Assembly (NCBI GenBank): GCA_905178155.1 | Contig: CAJINV010000020.1 | Coordinates: 310,001 to 374,000, forward strand | DNA: 64,000 nt | Direction of reading: 5' to 3' | Origin: Amoebophrya sp. A120 | Lineage: Eukaryota; Sar; Dinophyceae; Syndiniales; Amoebophryaceae | Shown here: positions 34,307 through 46,700 of the stretch, in pieces | Layout: each line of letters begins with the position of its first letter | Position numbering within the stretch: position 1 is the first letter of the stretch | Position numbers and translations under genes: made by a program | Notes under the pieces: model-generated | Told to the model about the DNA's origin: nothing | The model's input: the letters and a program-made list of their open reading frames with translations, nothing else | Database searches by the model: none

Positions 34307-35595
34307 GGTCCGGCAACAAGAGCAGCTGGCCCTTCTATGAGGCAAGTGTTTTCTTTCTCGATCTCGTCAGATTGATTTGGAGTAGTAAGTACCAGGGACG
34401 TCGGAATGCCAGCTTCCGCCACTTGATCAAGCGAAAAATCTATTCCAAGAACAGCAGCAGAGGAACAAATAATTTAGAGTTTATTTTAATATTCTTGTGA
34501 ATGAAACACCAAAAGACCCACTGCTCCTTTTTAGTCGTGTGCCAGGTTGCGAACAGATGTAAGCCTGCTCCTGTCTATCGAGGAACTGCGTAAGAGGCAA
34601 CGCCAATCACCACCTAATTCCCATCCCATCCCACCCAAAACTAAAAGTCAAAATAGATTTGTACAGGAACGACCTCCAGCATTCACTTTGTACTAGTTTC
34701 ACCTCGTTTATTCGCTACAACTTACATTAATATGATTATCATTTTGTATTTATTGCACTTGTTTCTGTTTCGCTTTCGGTCGTGATGTCGATCCACATCT
34801 GCTGTCACAGATTATATTAATAATCCCAACTACCCTGCGCTGGATTCGTCTTCGCACGACAACGAGGCGAGGCCCGAGGTTGCAATTGGCAAAACCAGGT
34901 TCGCCGAGTAGCCGTCGGCTACAAGAACGGGTGTGATAGTGTGAAAATTCTTTTTCTCTTCAGAAGATTCAAGATGTGGTTGAGTATCAAGCACGAACAG
35001 CCTCACAATTAAAGAAGAAAAGGGAAAGGCATCACGTATCCAATGAATGAATCATCGCAAGCCCCAAAGTAAAGAGGAGTATGTATTGAAAGAAGAGCTT
35101 CAACGTGTGTGTACCTTCTCCGAAGCAATAAAAATACATTATGTACCAACGAATGGAATAAACCCGTGGAATCCTAATCTGTAATAAAATCAAAAGAATT
35201 ATTGAAACAATCTGTACAAGCGGATAAATACGAAATGGTGAAGCGCTTCCATTTCATGATGGAGCACTGGAAGTGTTCGTGAAGTTTGTGTTTGTTCCGA
35301 AAAAAAACGCGGGGAATGGAAATCGAAGAGCGTGCGCTCGTTTGTGTGAACGTCAGACGGAAGAAGGAGCACGCTTGCGAAGGCTAGGAGGGAATGATTG
35401 GTAAAGGAGCGAGCAGTGAGTTGTCGAATTGCCAATTAGCAACTTCAGAAAAACAAGTATTGCTTGGTCCAGAATATGAATAATCCCACCTACAGAGTTA
35501 GATGAGCCATTTCATTCTTCGTTTGACACGAGCTCGAGTCAGCCACCGTACGTAGATAGCAGGGCAGGACCATTACTCACTTTCTTGATGAAAAC
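34307..35595. other. Intergenic with a gene-fragment repeat
   Basis: Apart from the fragment at 34835-34921 I see no coding potential. Confidence 0.45.
34835..34921 (+). pseudogene. Fragment of the last exon of the upstream gene
   Basis: GCTGGATTCGTCTTCGCACG matches the end of the upstream gene at about 34236. The frame LDSSSHDNEARPEV runs to a TAG at about 34920. Either a leftover of the same exon-duplication process or an alternative last exon; no acceptor site is obvious. Confidence 0.5.
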
Positions 35596-36003
35596 ATGAG
35601 ACTTTTCCAATCTCTCTCCGAGGGTTTTTTCAGCGACGCCAATGCTGGTCACCACGACCGAGTTCCGCAGCATGACGAACCACCATGGAGCGGAGCGCGG
35701 TGGGGGCCGAAGATGGATGACGTGAATTGCGACGTGTCATCAATTCGTTCCAGAGTTTTCAATGCAAGCACGGTGCGGAGAAAACCCGTTCTGTCAACTT
35801 CGTTCCTCGCGTCGTGGCCGATTGGAATCGACCCAGATATGAAAAAGCCGTGTCCGAAAGATTGGCAACTTTCCGCGGCCGGCTGCATTGCGCCGCCGGA
35901 GTACAAAGGGTTTTGCTCGCCTTTGGTGGATTTCAGTGTGATGGACCAAGATTCAAAAGCGCGGTTTGCCGCTATGTGTGACATCTACTGGTCCAAGTTG
36001 TAG
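35596..36003 (+). CDS. CPW-WPC domain protein, 135 aa (possibly only the last exon)
   Basis: The C-terminal half is one CPW-WPC module: CPKDWQLSAAGCIAPPEY, KGFCSPLVDF, a helix (DSKARFAAM) and CDIYW, with the final WPC changed to YWSKL. The N-terminal 85 residues have no signal peptide, so an upstream exon with the secretion signal may have been missed. No introner is visible inside. The module is a known alveolate surface-protein domain. Confidence 0.65.
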   Translation: MRLFQSLSEGFFSDANAGHHDRVPQHDEPPWSGARWGPKMDDVNCDVSSIRSRVFNASTVRRKPVLSTSFLASWPIGIDPDMKKPCPKDWQLSAAGCIAPPEYKGFCSPLVDFSVMDQDSKARFAAMCDIYWSKL

Positions 36004-36399
36004 TGTATATGCGTTGACAAATAGAAATATTACTGTATGATTATGATATTGTTTCAGATTGTTTTGCAAAGCCGTTGATTCATATGGAGTGTTGCCTGTA
36101 GTTTTTGTTGTGACACCAGATGTCGTGCAGCTGGGCTGCTGCTTCGCTCTGCAGCCGGGATTTCTGTTCACTGCTACCAGCCGGTGATCGGTTGCTGGGG
36201 CACAATTTTGAAGTTCAAGAAGCATAACTTAGGATCTCCTGTGTTTCTCAAGGCCACAGAGTGATTTTCGGGTTGAAATGGCTTTGGTTTTATTTAAGGA
36301 TCTCTCTGGACGAGAAGATTGAGCGTGTATCCGATAGATTTATTTTTTCCAAGAAACTTATTTACCTGTACGTGCAATTTTGAATTTTCAGAAGACAAG
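36004..36399. other. Intergenic, no gene seen
   Basis: About 400 bp between the CPW-WPC exon and the PGAP3 start. No features. Confidence 0.5.
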
Positions 36400-38655
36400 A
36401 TGTACCTGGTTTCGTTTTTCTGCGCTATCCTCCTGATCGGGATCTGTGTCCCGAAATGGTCCTCCGAGACGGAGTCGAAATACAGCGGGGACCGCGACAT
36501 TCGCTTATCAAATGCAAAAATGTCTGGGTCTGGAAGAATGCAACTTGTAATGCGTATTTCAGAACACGGAAAAGTCTGTCATGCATACGTAGCAGAAGCT
36601 CCCACTTTTTGTCGGCAAAATAGGGGACTTGTCATGCGGATTCGGCATTGCAGAAGGTTCTCGAAACCTGTGCTGCTAGAGCTTCCATGCCAGACCTTCT
36701 GTGTCATGCAAAAACAGCATGACTCTTCCAGACCCAGACATTTTTACATTTGATATCGCTACATGATCTGTCATTCGACCTGCCTTTTTGCCGGCGAGGT
36801 GTTCGAGAAGGAAGCGATGCGAAACCAGACCGCCAGCACGTTGCAACGAAACCACCACTTTCGGGAGCTTTTCAGCACCGTGCGCAGTTACGCGTTGGCC
36901 CCGCCGTTGAAGAAGAAACAGAACTACTCGGTTTCCACCCACCCGCCGCAAGCGCCGACCTTCGTGCGGTCCCAAGTGGAACACGCGCGGCACCGGGGAA
37001 CCCACGATTTGCGGGGCACGGCGGCGCGGTTCGGCAACCAATTATACTTCCAGCTGCGGGAAAATTGGAACACGAAAAGCACGGAGAACGCTGTTACAAT
37101 CGACGCCGAACGGCTGAAAACGGGGCAACTGCGGGATAACAAGGCGGAGATGCTGATGGTAACGGGGATGCGGGCGGCGGCGGATTTCGTGCAGAAAAAT
37201 ACTTTGGACGAAATTCGGAAGAGCAGCTTATTCATGTTCGAAGCTCTGGGGATCAGCAAAAGCACGTGGAAGGATTATAACGAAGACGCTGGTCCCTGGT
37301 CCGTTCGGCGGGAACTAGGGAAGAAACTTTTGTATCTTTTCGATTTCTTCCTCAACTTGTTTGGCGACTTCGAGCATTTGCTACCCTTCACGCTGCAGGA
37401 GGAGTGCGCGTACCGGTGCAGCCAGGACAATGTGGACACGCGGAAAAAGGGGAATGAGGTTCTGGTCCAGTACTACGGCAAGTGGGGCTTCAAGCGTCTG
37501 TACGGGGCGCAGGAATTTTTTGCGGCATTGTTCTCGTTGTTGAACTTTTTCCTTCACCCGGTGTATTTCTGGTCGAGTTTACGGAAGATAAAGGAAATCA
37601 TACGGGTTACAAGCAGGATAAACAGTGGAGATAGCGAAACTATTAACACTTTTGCACACAACAAGAACACCTCTCGCGCTTTCCAAAAGGCGAGAACTTC
37701 CCTGCTTGGCCACCACACACTCGTCGCGGGCTTCGGGTTCTTTAGCTCGCTTTCCTGGGCCGCGAGCTGTTTATTTCACGCACGGGATCGGGATTTCACG
37801 ATGATGCTGGACTACGTGTTTGTGCAGTGGATGGGCGGGTGGGCGCTGCTATCCGGTTTAATGTACCGAAGCGTGGACGAGCAATGGGGTTTGACGTTCA
37901 AAGCCTTCCTGAAAACGACCACGTTCTACTTTTGTCTCATCTTCGCAGGCATCCTCGCCCACCAGACGCAGGTAATCTTCCAGTCGAGCAGACCCGATAC
38001 CGGAAAGCACATGGTGTTTTGCGTGGGGTTGGCGTCGTCGGGGACCTTAGCGTACTTGAGCGCTTTACTGCGGAAAAACTGTCGGAGCGCGGTGTCGAAA
38101 GTCGTGCAGGGTGACTTGATGACCTGTTGTCGAGGACGTCGCGGGAATAACGAGGAGGAGAACTACAGCGTTGAAGCGGAATCTTCTTTGTCGGGGAGGG
38201 ATGAAAGAAAGTCAGCTCCGGGTGGCGAGGAGCCTAGTCCGAAAAAAGAAGACAAGATTGTCACCTCCTCGACACCAGCTCCAGCGTCGACCTCAGAGGG
38301 CAAGAAACTGCAAGAGTCGACGGCAAGCACGGCGACAACGCCCTCCCTTCTCGCCCAGCTCCAGGCCTATTGGGTTTCCTCTCCGGAATTCTTTCTCGCG
38401 ATTGCGGGGGCGTACCCGCTGTTCCTCTGTTTGGAGCTTGCCGACTTCCCGCCGTACGAAGATTTACTGGACGCGCACGCGCTGTGGCACTTGGGCAGTG
38501 TACCCATTCAATTTGGCTGGTACAAATGGTTTTCGAAAGCGGAAGAACTGGTGTTCCTGCCGGAATTTCTGAAGCAAAGCGGTGCTGCTCAGCAAGCAAA
38601 ACTGCGAAAAGACTGCCCAGAAGATAATGGAGTAGACCGTGCGAAGCAGGAGTAG
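36400..38655 (+). CDS. PGAP3: PGAP3/Per1-like GPI-anchor remodelling hydrolase, 666 aa
   Basis: Exons 36400-36505 and 36761-38655, split by a family-1 introner. Exon 1 gives a signal peptide (MYLVSFFCAILLIGICV). The Per1 features are in the C-terminal two thirds: ECAYRC (about 250), YYGKWGFKRLYGAQE, the LFHARDRDF...LDY block (about 373-390, His/Asp residues expected at the active site), further TM helices, and LADFPPYEDLLDAHALWHL (about 595-612), a family hallmark. Per1/PGAP3 removes the sn-2 acyl chain from GPI-anchored proteins in the ER/Golgi. It is roughly twice the length of the human protein because of an N-terminal extension (about 36-230) and a charged Ser-rich insert (about 480-550). 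Confidence 0.9.
36506..36755. mobile_element. Introner element, family 1, in the PGAP3 gene
   Basis: TATCAAATGCAAAAATGTC at the left, GACATTTTTACATTTGATA at the right, extended inward by TGGGTCTGGAAG / CTTCCAGACCCA: about 30 bp of inverted repeat. Perfect 5-bp repeat TCGCT at 36501-36505 and 36756-36760. Excision reads DIRYMICHS in frame. Confidence 0.93.
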
Positions 38656-39136
38656 TTGCACTCAAAATCATGATGTCACGACATGGAGTATGTAGTGGCA
38701 CGCTTGCGGAAATGAAATCTGTGACCGACAACAGTTCTGTCCTTTTGAAAGCATCAGTACTCTGGTTCTGGTCGTGTTTTTTTTTGAATGCCTCGACACG
38801 AGTTTCAAAGCTCTTTTGCGAAGAGGACAGAGAGCATACAAATCGGGCATATGTAGTTAAGCTGTGCGAGTGTAGTAGTTCTAGTTCAGAAGCTAGAGCG
38901 GAAGTGATGCTTTCTTTCAGAAGCCGCTAGAGGAAGTTGCCAGGTCTTACAGCAACCTGAGCCCCTATTTGCGTCGCAAGAAAAGCTAAATGCATATTTC
39001 GTGCCAATAGTTTCACCACATCTAGATCTATGATTGAAGCTTTCAAAAGTTGCTTTCAGCATCGATCCGCATCCACCCATTTTCTTGTGAAAAATCCTTC
39101 ATCGAACTTTATTTCAACAATTTTTTCATCTTCAAA
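38656..39136. other. Intergenic, no gene seen
   Basis: Short frames only. Confidence 0.5.
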
Positions 39137-40203
39137 ATGGCCAGCTCCGACGACCGTTCAGCGTGGAAGTGGGTGGCCTTGGTCGGCGCCGCCTTTGTCG
39201 CCGGCATTGCGGTCAGCAAGTCGGAAAAATTGGAGGAGCTTGGAAAAAAATTGCTCCGAAAGGTGAAGAGGAAATTATACGGCTCAATAAACAAGAAGCC
39301 GCTCGGAAGAAACGACTCCGACCAGTACGTGCCCACAGAAATCCGGCGAACGTTAGAGTCCAGCGACCAGTTGCGCCGCGCCAGCCACAGTTTCTCCAGC
39401 GGGATGAATGCTGGGGATCATAACAGCACCTCCGGCGTGGAGCTGGTCCAGGACTGCAAGCCGCCTTTTCCCTACGAACTGGTTTTACTCCTGGAGTCGA
39501 CCTGCTTGTGCTACTTGTCAACGCAACTTCCCGAGGAAAAGAATGAATTGAAGTACCCGCATTTGAGCCTGATGAATTTTACCTACTACAACCCGGAGGA
39601 AGTGATCATCATGACGACAAGGAGGGACACGCAAAAACTGGAAAACCTCCGGTTGAACCCCTCTGTCGCAATCTTAGTGCACGACTTCCCCGCTGCGAGG
39701 GAGATCGTCACGAACCGCACCAGAACGCAGAGCCGACAAAGGTCCGGGTCCGATGGCAGTGCCGCGGAGGAAAAGGAGCAGTTTGCGCTGGCCAGTGGGC
39801 AGTCCTACGCCCGGACCAGCAGTATAACGCTGTACGGCCGCATGCGCATCCTGGATAGGAAACGGGACCCGGAATTGGCAGAAGAGCAGGTGACTGATTT
39901 ATGTTGGGTTTGATTCATTTCTCCTTCGCGATACTAAGGTTATCAGATCTGCATTCCTTTCTACTGTATCATGTGGTGTGTGAAAACTAAAAAAAAAAAC
40001 AGGAGCGCTACCGCGTGATTCACCGGGAGCGGAATGAGAAGTATAAAAACTTTATCGACGGCGAAAACATTGCGGTCCTGCTATTTGACGTGGAATTCGC
40101 CCGGATTTGCAACATCCACGACCAAGTCCACTCTTGGCGCAGGGACGCACCGAGCTCTGACGGTGGTGGGTCGCCGAGTAGCAGCTACAACCCAGCGGCA
40201 TGA
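39137..40203 (+). CDS. Pyridoxamine 5'-phosphate oxidase-like FMN-binding split-barrel protein, 317 aa
   Basis: Exons 39137-39889 and 40003-40203, one GT-AG intron. N-terminal membrane helix (WKWVALVGAAFVAGIAV, about 9-25), basic linker, then the split barrel from about 115: STCLCYLSTQLPEE, LKYPHLSLMNFTYYN, EEVIIMTTRRDTQKLENLRL, NPSVAILVHDF, and after a Ser/Arg insert SITLYGRMRILD; exon 2 completes the sheet (NIAVLLFDVEFARICN). These are the strand positions of PNPOx-like flavin or heme-binding proteins; the exact substrate cannot be told. The insert at 39746-39782 recurs exactly at 45047-45083 inside the intron of another gene. Confidence 0.83.
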
Positions 40204-40939
40204 GGAGGGCGGAAACGGAACCGGTCCAGGGCGTTCATTGTCGTGTGGACCACGCAGTCGTTTGATTGTTTTTGGGGTCGCAGCCTGTCCAATCAGTCGT
40301 CTGTCTCCATGTAGGAGATCGTGCCGCGTACTGCAACTGCTCACTACAGCTGAAGATACCGTTTGGTAGCTCTGTAGTTGTGCTGTTTTGCTGTCATTTG
40401 AAAAGGAATCAGATACTGATTTCCGCGAGGTACTTAGACTGCGCGAGTTGACTTGGATTTTGCTCTTACAAGTTTGTTGTCGACTGTTTCCGTCGACAGT
40501 CGCAGTCGCGCCATCGAATCTGAAATAGTACATGGTTCGTCTTTGTTCCTCGATGCCGCCCCACGCACCGTCGCGGAACAATACCTGGGGTAAAATCTCG
40601 ATATAAGAGACGACATGATTTTTATGTTCTCGATCGTCTGTTTGAGCTGATTTTTTCGGTCGAAGAGGAGCCGTGCCTCAAACGAGCCAAGTGTACTATG
40701 TTTTGCGATTGATGTAGTCAAAGACTAGTTCTGGGGCCACAGCATGCGATCTACTTCATCTTTGTGAGGCCAACGCTCTTCGATCTGATACCGATTTCGA
40801 GTCGTAGTACGGGCAGAAGTTCGTAACAAGTTATTCCTGTACAATTTGTTTTTGTTCGTGTTGCGGTCTACTACCGGAAGTTAAGTTGTTTCGTCAAAAC
40901 TACATCACTGAGCGAGAGGCGTCGAGAAAAAAAATCACC
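40204..40939. other. Intergenic, no gene seen
   Basis: No supported frame; minus-strand frames at 40081-40721 overlap the upstream gene end and show no domain. Confidence 0.5.
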
Positions 40940-43008
40940 ATGGCAGCTTCCTCCTCCGGCGGGGGGTCTGGGTGGGAAGACCTGTTGTCTTCCGGAATGA
41001 AGTGGGCGACGAATGCGGTGACTTCAGGTTCAGCGCCAGACCTGAGTTTCGTCATGCTCAAATCCGTGGCCGAGGCGCAGGCGGAGACGTTGGTCCGGAA
41101 GTTATCCGAGAAGCTTTCCGAGACCAGTGTCCTGACCGTGACAAGTCTGGATACGCCCGCCCACGCACGGGGGCTGCAACTCGCACAGTTGTTTGCGCAG
41201 ATGACGGGGCAGTGCAGCCAGTCGCGGACGGGGCAAGTGTCTTTTCCACAGTACTTACTGGAGGAGTTGATGCTTTATGTTTCGATGTTAGAAGGCATGT
41301 GGCAGCTGAAGTTGCTGCGGCGTGTGGAAAAATTTTTCTCTGCCTGTTTGGTTTACTAAATTGATGAGAACCCAAAGATTCACAAAAAATACAGGCTCTC
41401 CTCCCTTAGCGGTTGCGACGAGCTGTGGACTGCCTACTGCGGGCACTTCTGGATGCGGCTGGACCTTTTCTGCATTTCACTGCTCCTTGCTCCGTACGTC
41501 GCCCGCCAGGTCAGTGCGGAACTGCCTTCGTTTTCTGGAATGATTCTTCCCACCGTTCTGCTCCCAGCCGGTCTGCTGAAGTTTCTTCCTACACTGAGGT
41601 GTCCACCTTCGCTGAAAATACCGAGGTGTTGCGTGGAACAGCTGAGACTACCCGCTCGCGTCTTGAACGCTCGAGCAGTCCGGGTAGTGCTGGAGAACGA
41701 AAGGGTGCAAAAATGCCTGAATTGGCTAGTACAAGAACCAGCAGCGCAGGACGATACTAGGGCACTTGCGACGAACGAGAGCGCCACGGCGGGACTGGGA
41801 CCGCAGCAGCACGCGCCAGAGACGATGGACAAGCGTCAAAACCAGGCGGTAGATCTGGAGGTTTACACTGTCGGTGCGGCGTCGACACGGGCAGACTTTT
41901 CGAGTAGTTCGGAACAGGAGCAGAACTTCGGTTCTGCCGAAGCGCAACTGCGAAGGATGCTGGACCCAGCAGGTGGTGGGGCAGGTAGTGATAGAATCAA
42001 GTTATTCATTTCTGCGTTATTTTGGCATCTTTGAGATTTCCGCATTCTGGGCGGAATGAATGTCTTTTGCAATCATCTGTCTACCAGATAGTAAAATGTC
42101 GTGCATGTTTATGTTTTGTGCAACAGGCCCGTCATCAGCAGCCGGTCGCCGTTCCAGCTACTATGGTGGAAACAACACCACAACGATGTTTGAGCAAGAT
42201 CCGATGTCGCGACGCGTGTCCGTCCCGGAGACCGATTTTCACTACCAAAACGGCGGTTCCAGCTCTTCCTCTGCGCCGTACTATAATCCTGGAGCTACTG
42301 GTGCACAAAATCTTGTTCCATCAGAGCAACTACCGGGTTCTTTCCCGTCGAGCAGTCGTAGCTGGGTGCACCTAGTACTTCCGAGCTCCTGGACTTCGAA
42401 AAATGTGGTGCAAGCAAGTCTACTCGCGACTTCCTCTGCCATCTACCTGCTGCCGGGGCCCACCTTCTTCCTCGCGCACCTCTTCGGCGCGTGGCTCCAC
42501 GGGGGCCGGGAAGGCTGGAAGGCGGAAACCAAGACCATTGGCCTGCCGCAACTGCAGGAAACCTTCGACCGACTCCTGGAACCGCCAAAAACGAAGAACC
42601 CGGATAGTATAATGTTGATCATGATTGAACATGTGCCGAGGGAATGATTTTGATTTGACATTCGGTGTGTAACACAGGTTTTCCATAGGTACATAACCAG
42701 CCGTCTCGATTTAAACTTTTTTTGAAACACTCCATATATAATCAGGTCTCTTTTTCCCCTTCGCGATCGGACTGGGCGCCGTGCTAGGCGGTCTCGCGCT
42801 GGTCGGCACTTTCGGAGGTAGTGGTGGAAATAAACCGGATCCTCCGGAGCAGCAAGGAGATAATATTTCCCCGTATGGCCGACCACTGAATCCATTAGCA
42901 TCTTCTTCGCAACAAGGTCCTCCACTTCCGGGGGGAATGCCGCCCATGCAGCACCAGCAACAGCCCCTAATGCTCGGCGGGGGTGGCGTTGGCGGCGTTA
43001 TGCGGTGA
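40940..43008 (+). CDS. Membrane protein of unknown function, about 438 aa, four exons
   Basis: Exons 40940-41319, 41395-41984, 42127-42606 and 42746-43008. Introns 2 and 3 are GT-AG, phase 1. Intron 1 fits only as GC-AG (GCGTGT...ATACAG). Exon 1 encodes a soluble helical region (LQLAQLFAQMTG). Exon 2 encodes a hydrophobic helix near MRLDLFCISLLLAPYVA and a long Ser/Glu-rich tail. Exon 3 has a second helix (LLATSSAIYLLPGPTFFLAH) and exon 4 a Gly-rich third helix (FAIGLGAVLGGLALVG) followed by a Pro/Gln/Gly-rich C-terminus. The Gly-rich helix could pack in an oligomer. Family not recognised. Confidence 0.7.
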
Positions 43009-43763
43009 GAGCTTGGTCTGTGGAAAGACCATGAGTAGAGCCATGAAGAACAAAACACGAACGCCTCTGGTGCTATAGTAAGAAAGTAAACGACACCAAC
43101 ATGGATGCTTCGTGCGCATGTAATGAACAGTTGACTGAACAATACCTACTACATTTTGGTGAACTTCTTCTTGCTCTCCTGAACTTCGCGGTTGCGAGAA
43201 TACCAATGCATCAACAAGAATACAGAATAAGAAAGAATCACTAGTTGCTCTGCTGCCTGAGCAGCTGCACTGTTTCAAGAGAGCAGCGCAGTTCAACTGC
43301 AATCCGCCACAAAGATGGATCATTCGCTGGTGATATCTGGTTGTGCCTCCATGCTTGAGGACTCTATCAGCGTGCGTGCGTTTCCGAAAGATTCAGATCC
43401 ATAGTTCTTGCGTGAATAAAAGAATGTCAAGCTTCGAACTCCTCCGTGGAAAAAATTCTTCTTCATTCAATTCACAGGAACAGTATTCTGGCCGCATTTT
43501 GCGGGCCCGGATGGACCAAGCACTCTTGTTTCAGCGGTTCTTAGCCTAAGTCGATCGAATCTACCGACGCAACTTGATGCGACGTCGGGATGCTGCTTTC
43601 ATTCCCTCGTCGGCGCTATCTATTTGGTTTTTGTCCGACTTTGGCGATTGCCTGATGCAATTGCAAACAATACACCATTCCACACTAAAAACAATTTCAA
43701 TTCCCACCCTGAATACGAAACCCGATTTCGATTTTTAAAGCAGTTCTTTTCCGCCTTAACAAA
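43009..43763. other. Intergenic, no gene seen
   Basis: Only short frames. Confidence 0.5.
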
Positions 43764-46700
43764 ATGAAATCATTGGCACCGCCAACGATGTCGGTGATTT
43801 TTCCCTGGTCCTCCGACCGGGTCACACTTGATGTCCTCCGGTTGTTCATCGCCCTCCACACCGCTCTCTACTTCTTCCCCACTCTCGTCAAAGCGAGGAC
43901 CTTCCCGGATCGGTCGCAAAGCACGAGCGGGCGGGAGTTTCTCCTTCCCCCGGGGGCCGGGGTCCCGTTCGTCGAGAGCCAGAACCCCTTGGCGCGGACC
44001 GCGTTACCCTGGAACGAGGGGACGTACATGTCCCGGTACGTATGCAGCGACTTTTTGTCACCTGGCCGTGCCGTGGAAACTGAAAGTGTCGCTGAGCAGG
44101 CGCAGGCCTGCGGGCTCCTGCTGGCCAGAAACTTTACGGTGAAGGTTCATGAGAACAATGTAGATCGTGCTCCCGCCTCTGCTCCTGCAAGCAACGATGT
44201 TCAACATCTGGATGAAGTAAAAAAAGCTGTTCTAGGAAGGTCAAGTACCGGCTGGACTCGATCCCTTTCGGACGACAGCACCGCGCCTTCAGAAGTAGAA
44301 CAGCACGTGGGTCGCGACGTCTTCGCAAGCGATAACTCTGGCGGTGCTCCTGGTGGAGCATCCTCGTCTTCGCAGAACAACCCTAAAGCAGAATTGTTTT
44401 CATCTTCACTGCAAGAAGTCGTGCAAAAACAAGCAACAGCCTCCGAGAACAAATATCACCTCGATGATCTCGACTTCTACGCCGCCGCAAGCCAGCATGA
44501 TGCTGCAACTATGAGAAACACCTCTGACGACTTTGACTGCTGTTGGGCGAATGAAGTACTGGATCGCGCTCGAGCTACTCTTGGAGATGGGTATAGAAAT
44601 CACGATCCTTTATTTCAGAGTGATGTTTGCAGGAACGTCACGCGAGAGGGGGACCTACATCTGTCGCGGGGATTTGACACGGACCCCAACGTCGATGTAG
44701 TTCAGAGCCTGTTATGCTCCCAGTGGAAGCAGGTGCAGCGGTACTGCGTGGACCATTATGGGGAAGATTTGGACCTGGACAGCATCAAATGCAAAAATGT
44801 CTGGGTCTGGAACAAAGCAACTTGTCATGCTAATAGTCTGAATCATGTAAAAATTTGTGTTGCATGATTACCAAAAGCTGTCCACTTTTGACCTAATCGA
44901 GAGGCAGCTTCTCATGCAGGATTGGCATGAGAGAACTCTCACAGAATCTATCATGCTATGTCCTACATACCAGACCTCATGGGTCATGGAAAACCTGCAT
45001 GACAAGTCTGGCACTCTTCCAGACCCAGACACTTTGACATTTGATAGGGTCCGATGGCAGTGCCGCGGAGGAAAAGGAGCAGTATCAAAAGGAAAAATCC
45101 CCCCTCCCCATATCAGAAGGAAGTTTCTGATGCTGGATTTGCGTAGACAAATCAGCTTTGTATTGCAGAGAGGCACTGCGGGCAGATCTCCGGGCTAGAT
45201 AGGGGCGTATGTGTCTAGTTGTTCAGCATGGCAAACGGCTGCCCTTTAGGCCCAACAGCATGACAGATCGCCTCTATAATGGGGCGGAAGCTCGTCCGGT
45301 GGGGAGCTACCTCCCCACCTCCCCCCAGCACTGGGGAGGTACCTCCCCACCCTAGGAAGGCACCTCCCCACACATGGGGAGGCACCTCCCCAGGGTGGGG
45401 AGGTGGGGAGGTGATACGTGGGGAGGTGATTCACACCATAACCAAAAGTATCGTACTCGTAGTAATTGCAGTCATGCATGACAAGTCTGGTTCCTCAGCT
45501 TATTCAGCATTACAAATTCCATTTTTCCTTCTGGAAAAATTTGTAATGCTATTTTTACTAGTGGTGTTCAACGTCGTGTTCGAGCATACTATAACCACTG
45601 CGTGGACCATTATGGGGAAGATTCATCAAATGCAAATATGTGGTCTGGGCCGGGAAGATTGCAACTTGTGATGCTGCATTTAGATTCCAAAAAAATCTGT
45701 ATTGCATGAGCAGCAAAGGGAGTGCAATTTTTGCTACGCGGAGAGGGCATTTGTCATGTGGAATAGGCATCAAGAAGCCCTCAAAAAATCTGTGACGCTA
45801 GGGCATGCGTCACAGACTTCATGGCTCATGCAAAACGTGCATCAGAATCTTCCAGACCCAGACATATTTGCAATGCATAAGATTTGAACCTGGACAACAT
45901 CAACGCGAGCAGTGACGAGCACCCCGGGAAGCAAGAGGTCGCAGGGTCGGGTGTCGGTGCTGATGTGAAGAGGTTCTCCATTTTCACTCCGAGAACGAAT
46001 TATTCTACTTCGGGAACAGCTGCTGCGGTTGTTCACGAAAAAGACGGAGCAGCGTCGCAAGAAGGGTGTACAGTAGAACCACCAGGAGAACCGAATTCTA
46101 GCAACTACTCGGATCATCATCATCATCATCATCGTCCTGCTGGTTTTCAGTACAGACCTTTTAGCACCACGAAAACCACGGAAGATCCAGACGGGCGAAA
46201 TCGCCCACCTTTGCTGTCTTCAACAGATGAGCTCGACAAGACGTGTTCATCTAAAAGCTCGTGCAATCTTCGGGAAACTCCGGAACTCCAGCTTTCTTCC
46301 GCTAGCACGGCGTCCACGTTGAGCAGTAGCTCAAGAAACAACTACAACTCGCTATTCACGGGGGCCAATCATTACGTTGAGCCGCCGATACTAGTAGCAC
46401 GAGGGAAGGCGCAAGCGCATGAAGACACAACTCTAGGAGGGTTGTCCCCATTAGCCCTGCCGCCGAGAGGAGGAAGCGCGACGCCCGCTGCGATTATTTC
46501 GGTGCCACATTTCCGTCTGGACGACGTAGACGACGAAGACGATGAGGATGATGTCAGCCAGGCAGATTCCTGCGACACCATCACCTTTATGCTCGACCGA
46601 GAAGAGGACGGAGAACCACTGTGCGATGAGGAGGCGCAGCGCGACGTGTCAAGAAGTGCTGATAACCTCAGAACTTCTCAGATGCGCATGCGTCACATGG

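Noticed and set aside
44783-44867. Translation of exon 1 of the large low-complexity gene into the introner, ending ...VKICVA
   Set aside because: This tail is introner sequence (the family-1 left end) and not host protein.
45246-45479. Pro/Trp/Gly-rich minus-strand frame over the palindrome cluster
   Set aside because: A direct consequence of the CCTCCCCA repeats.
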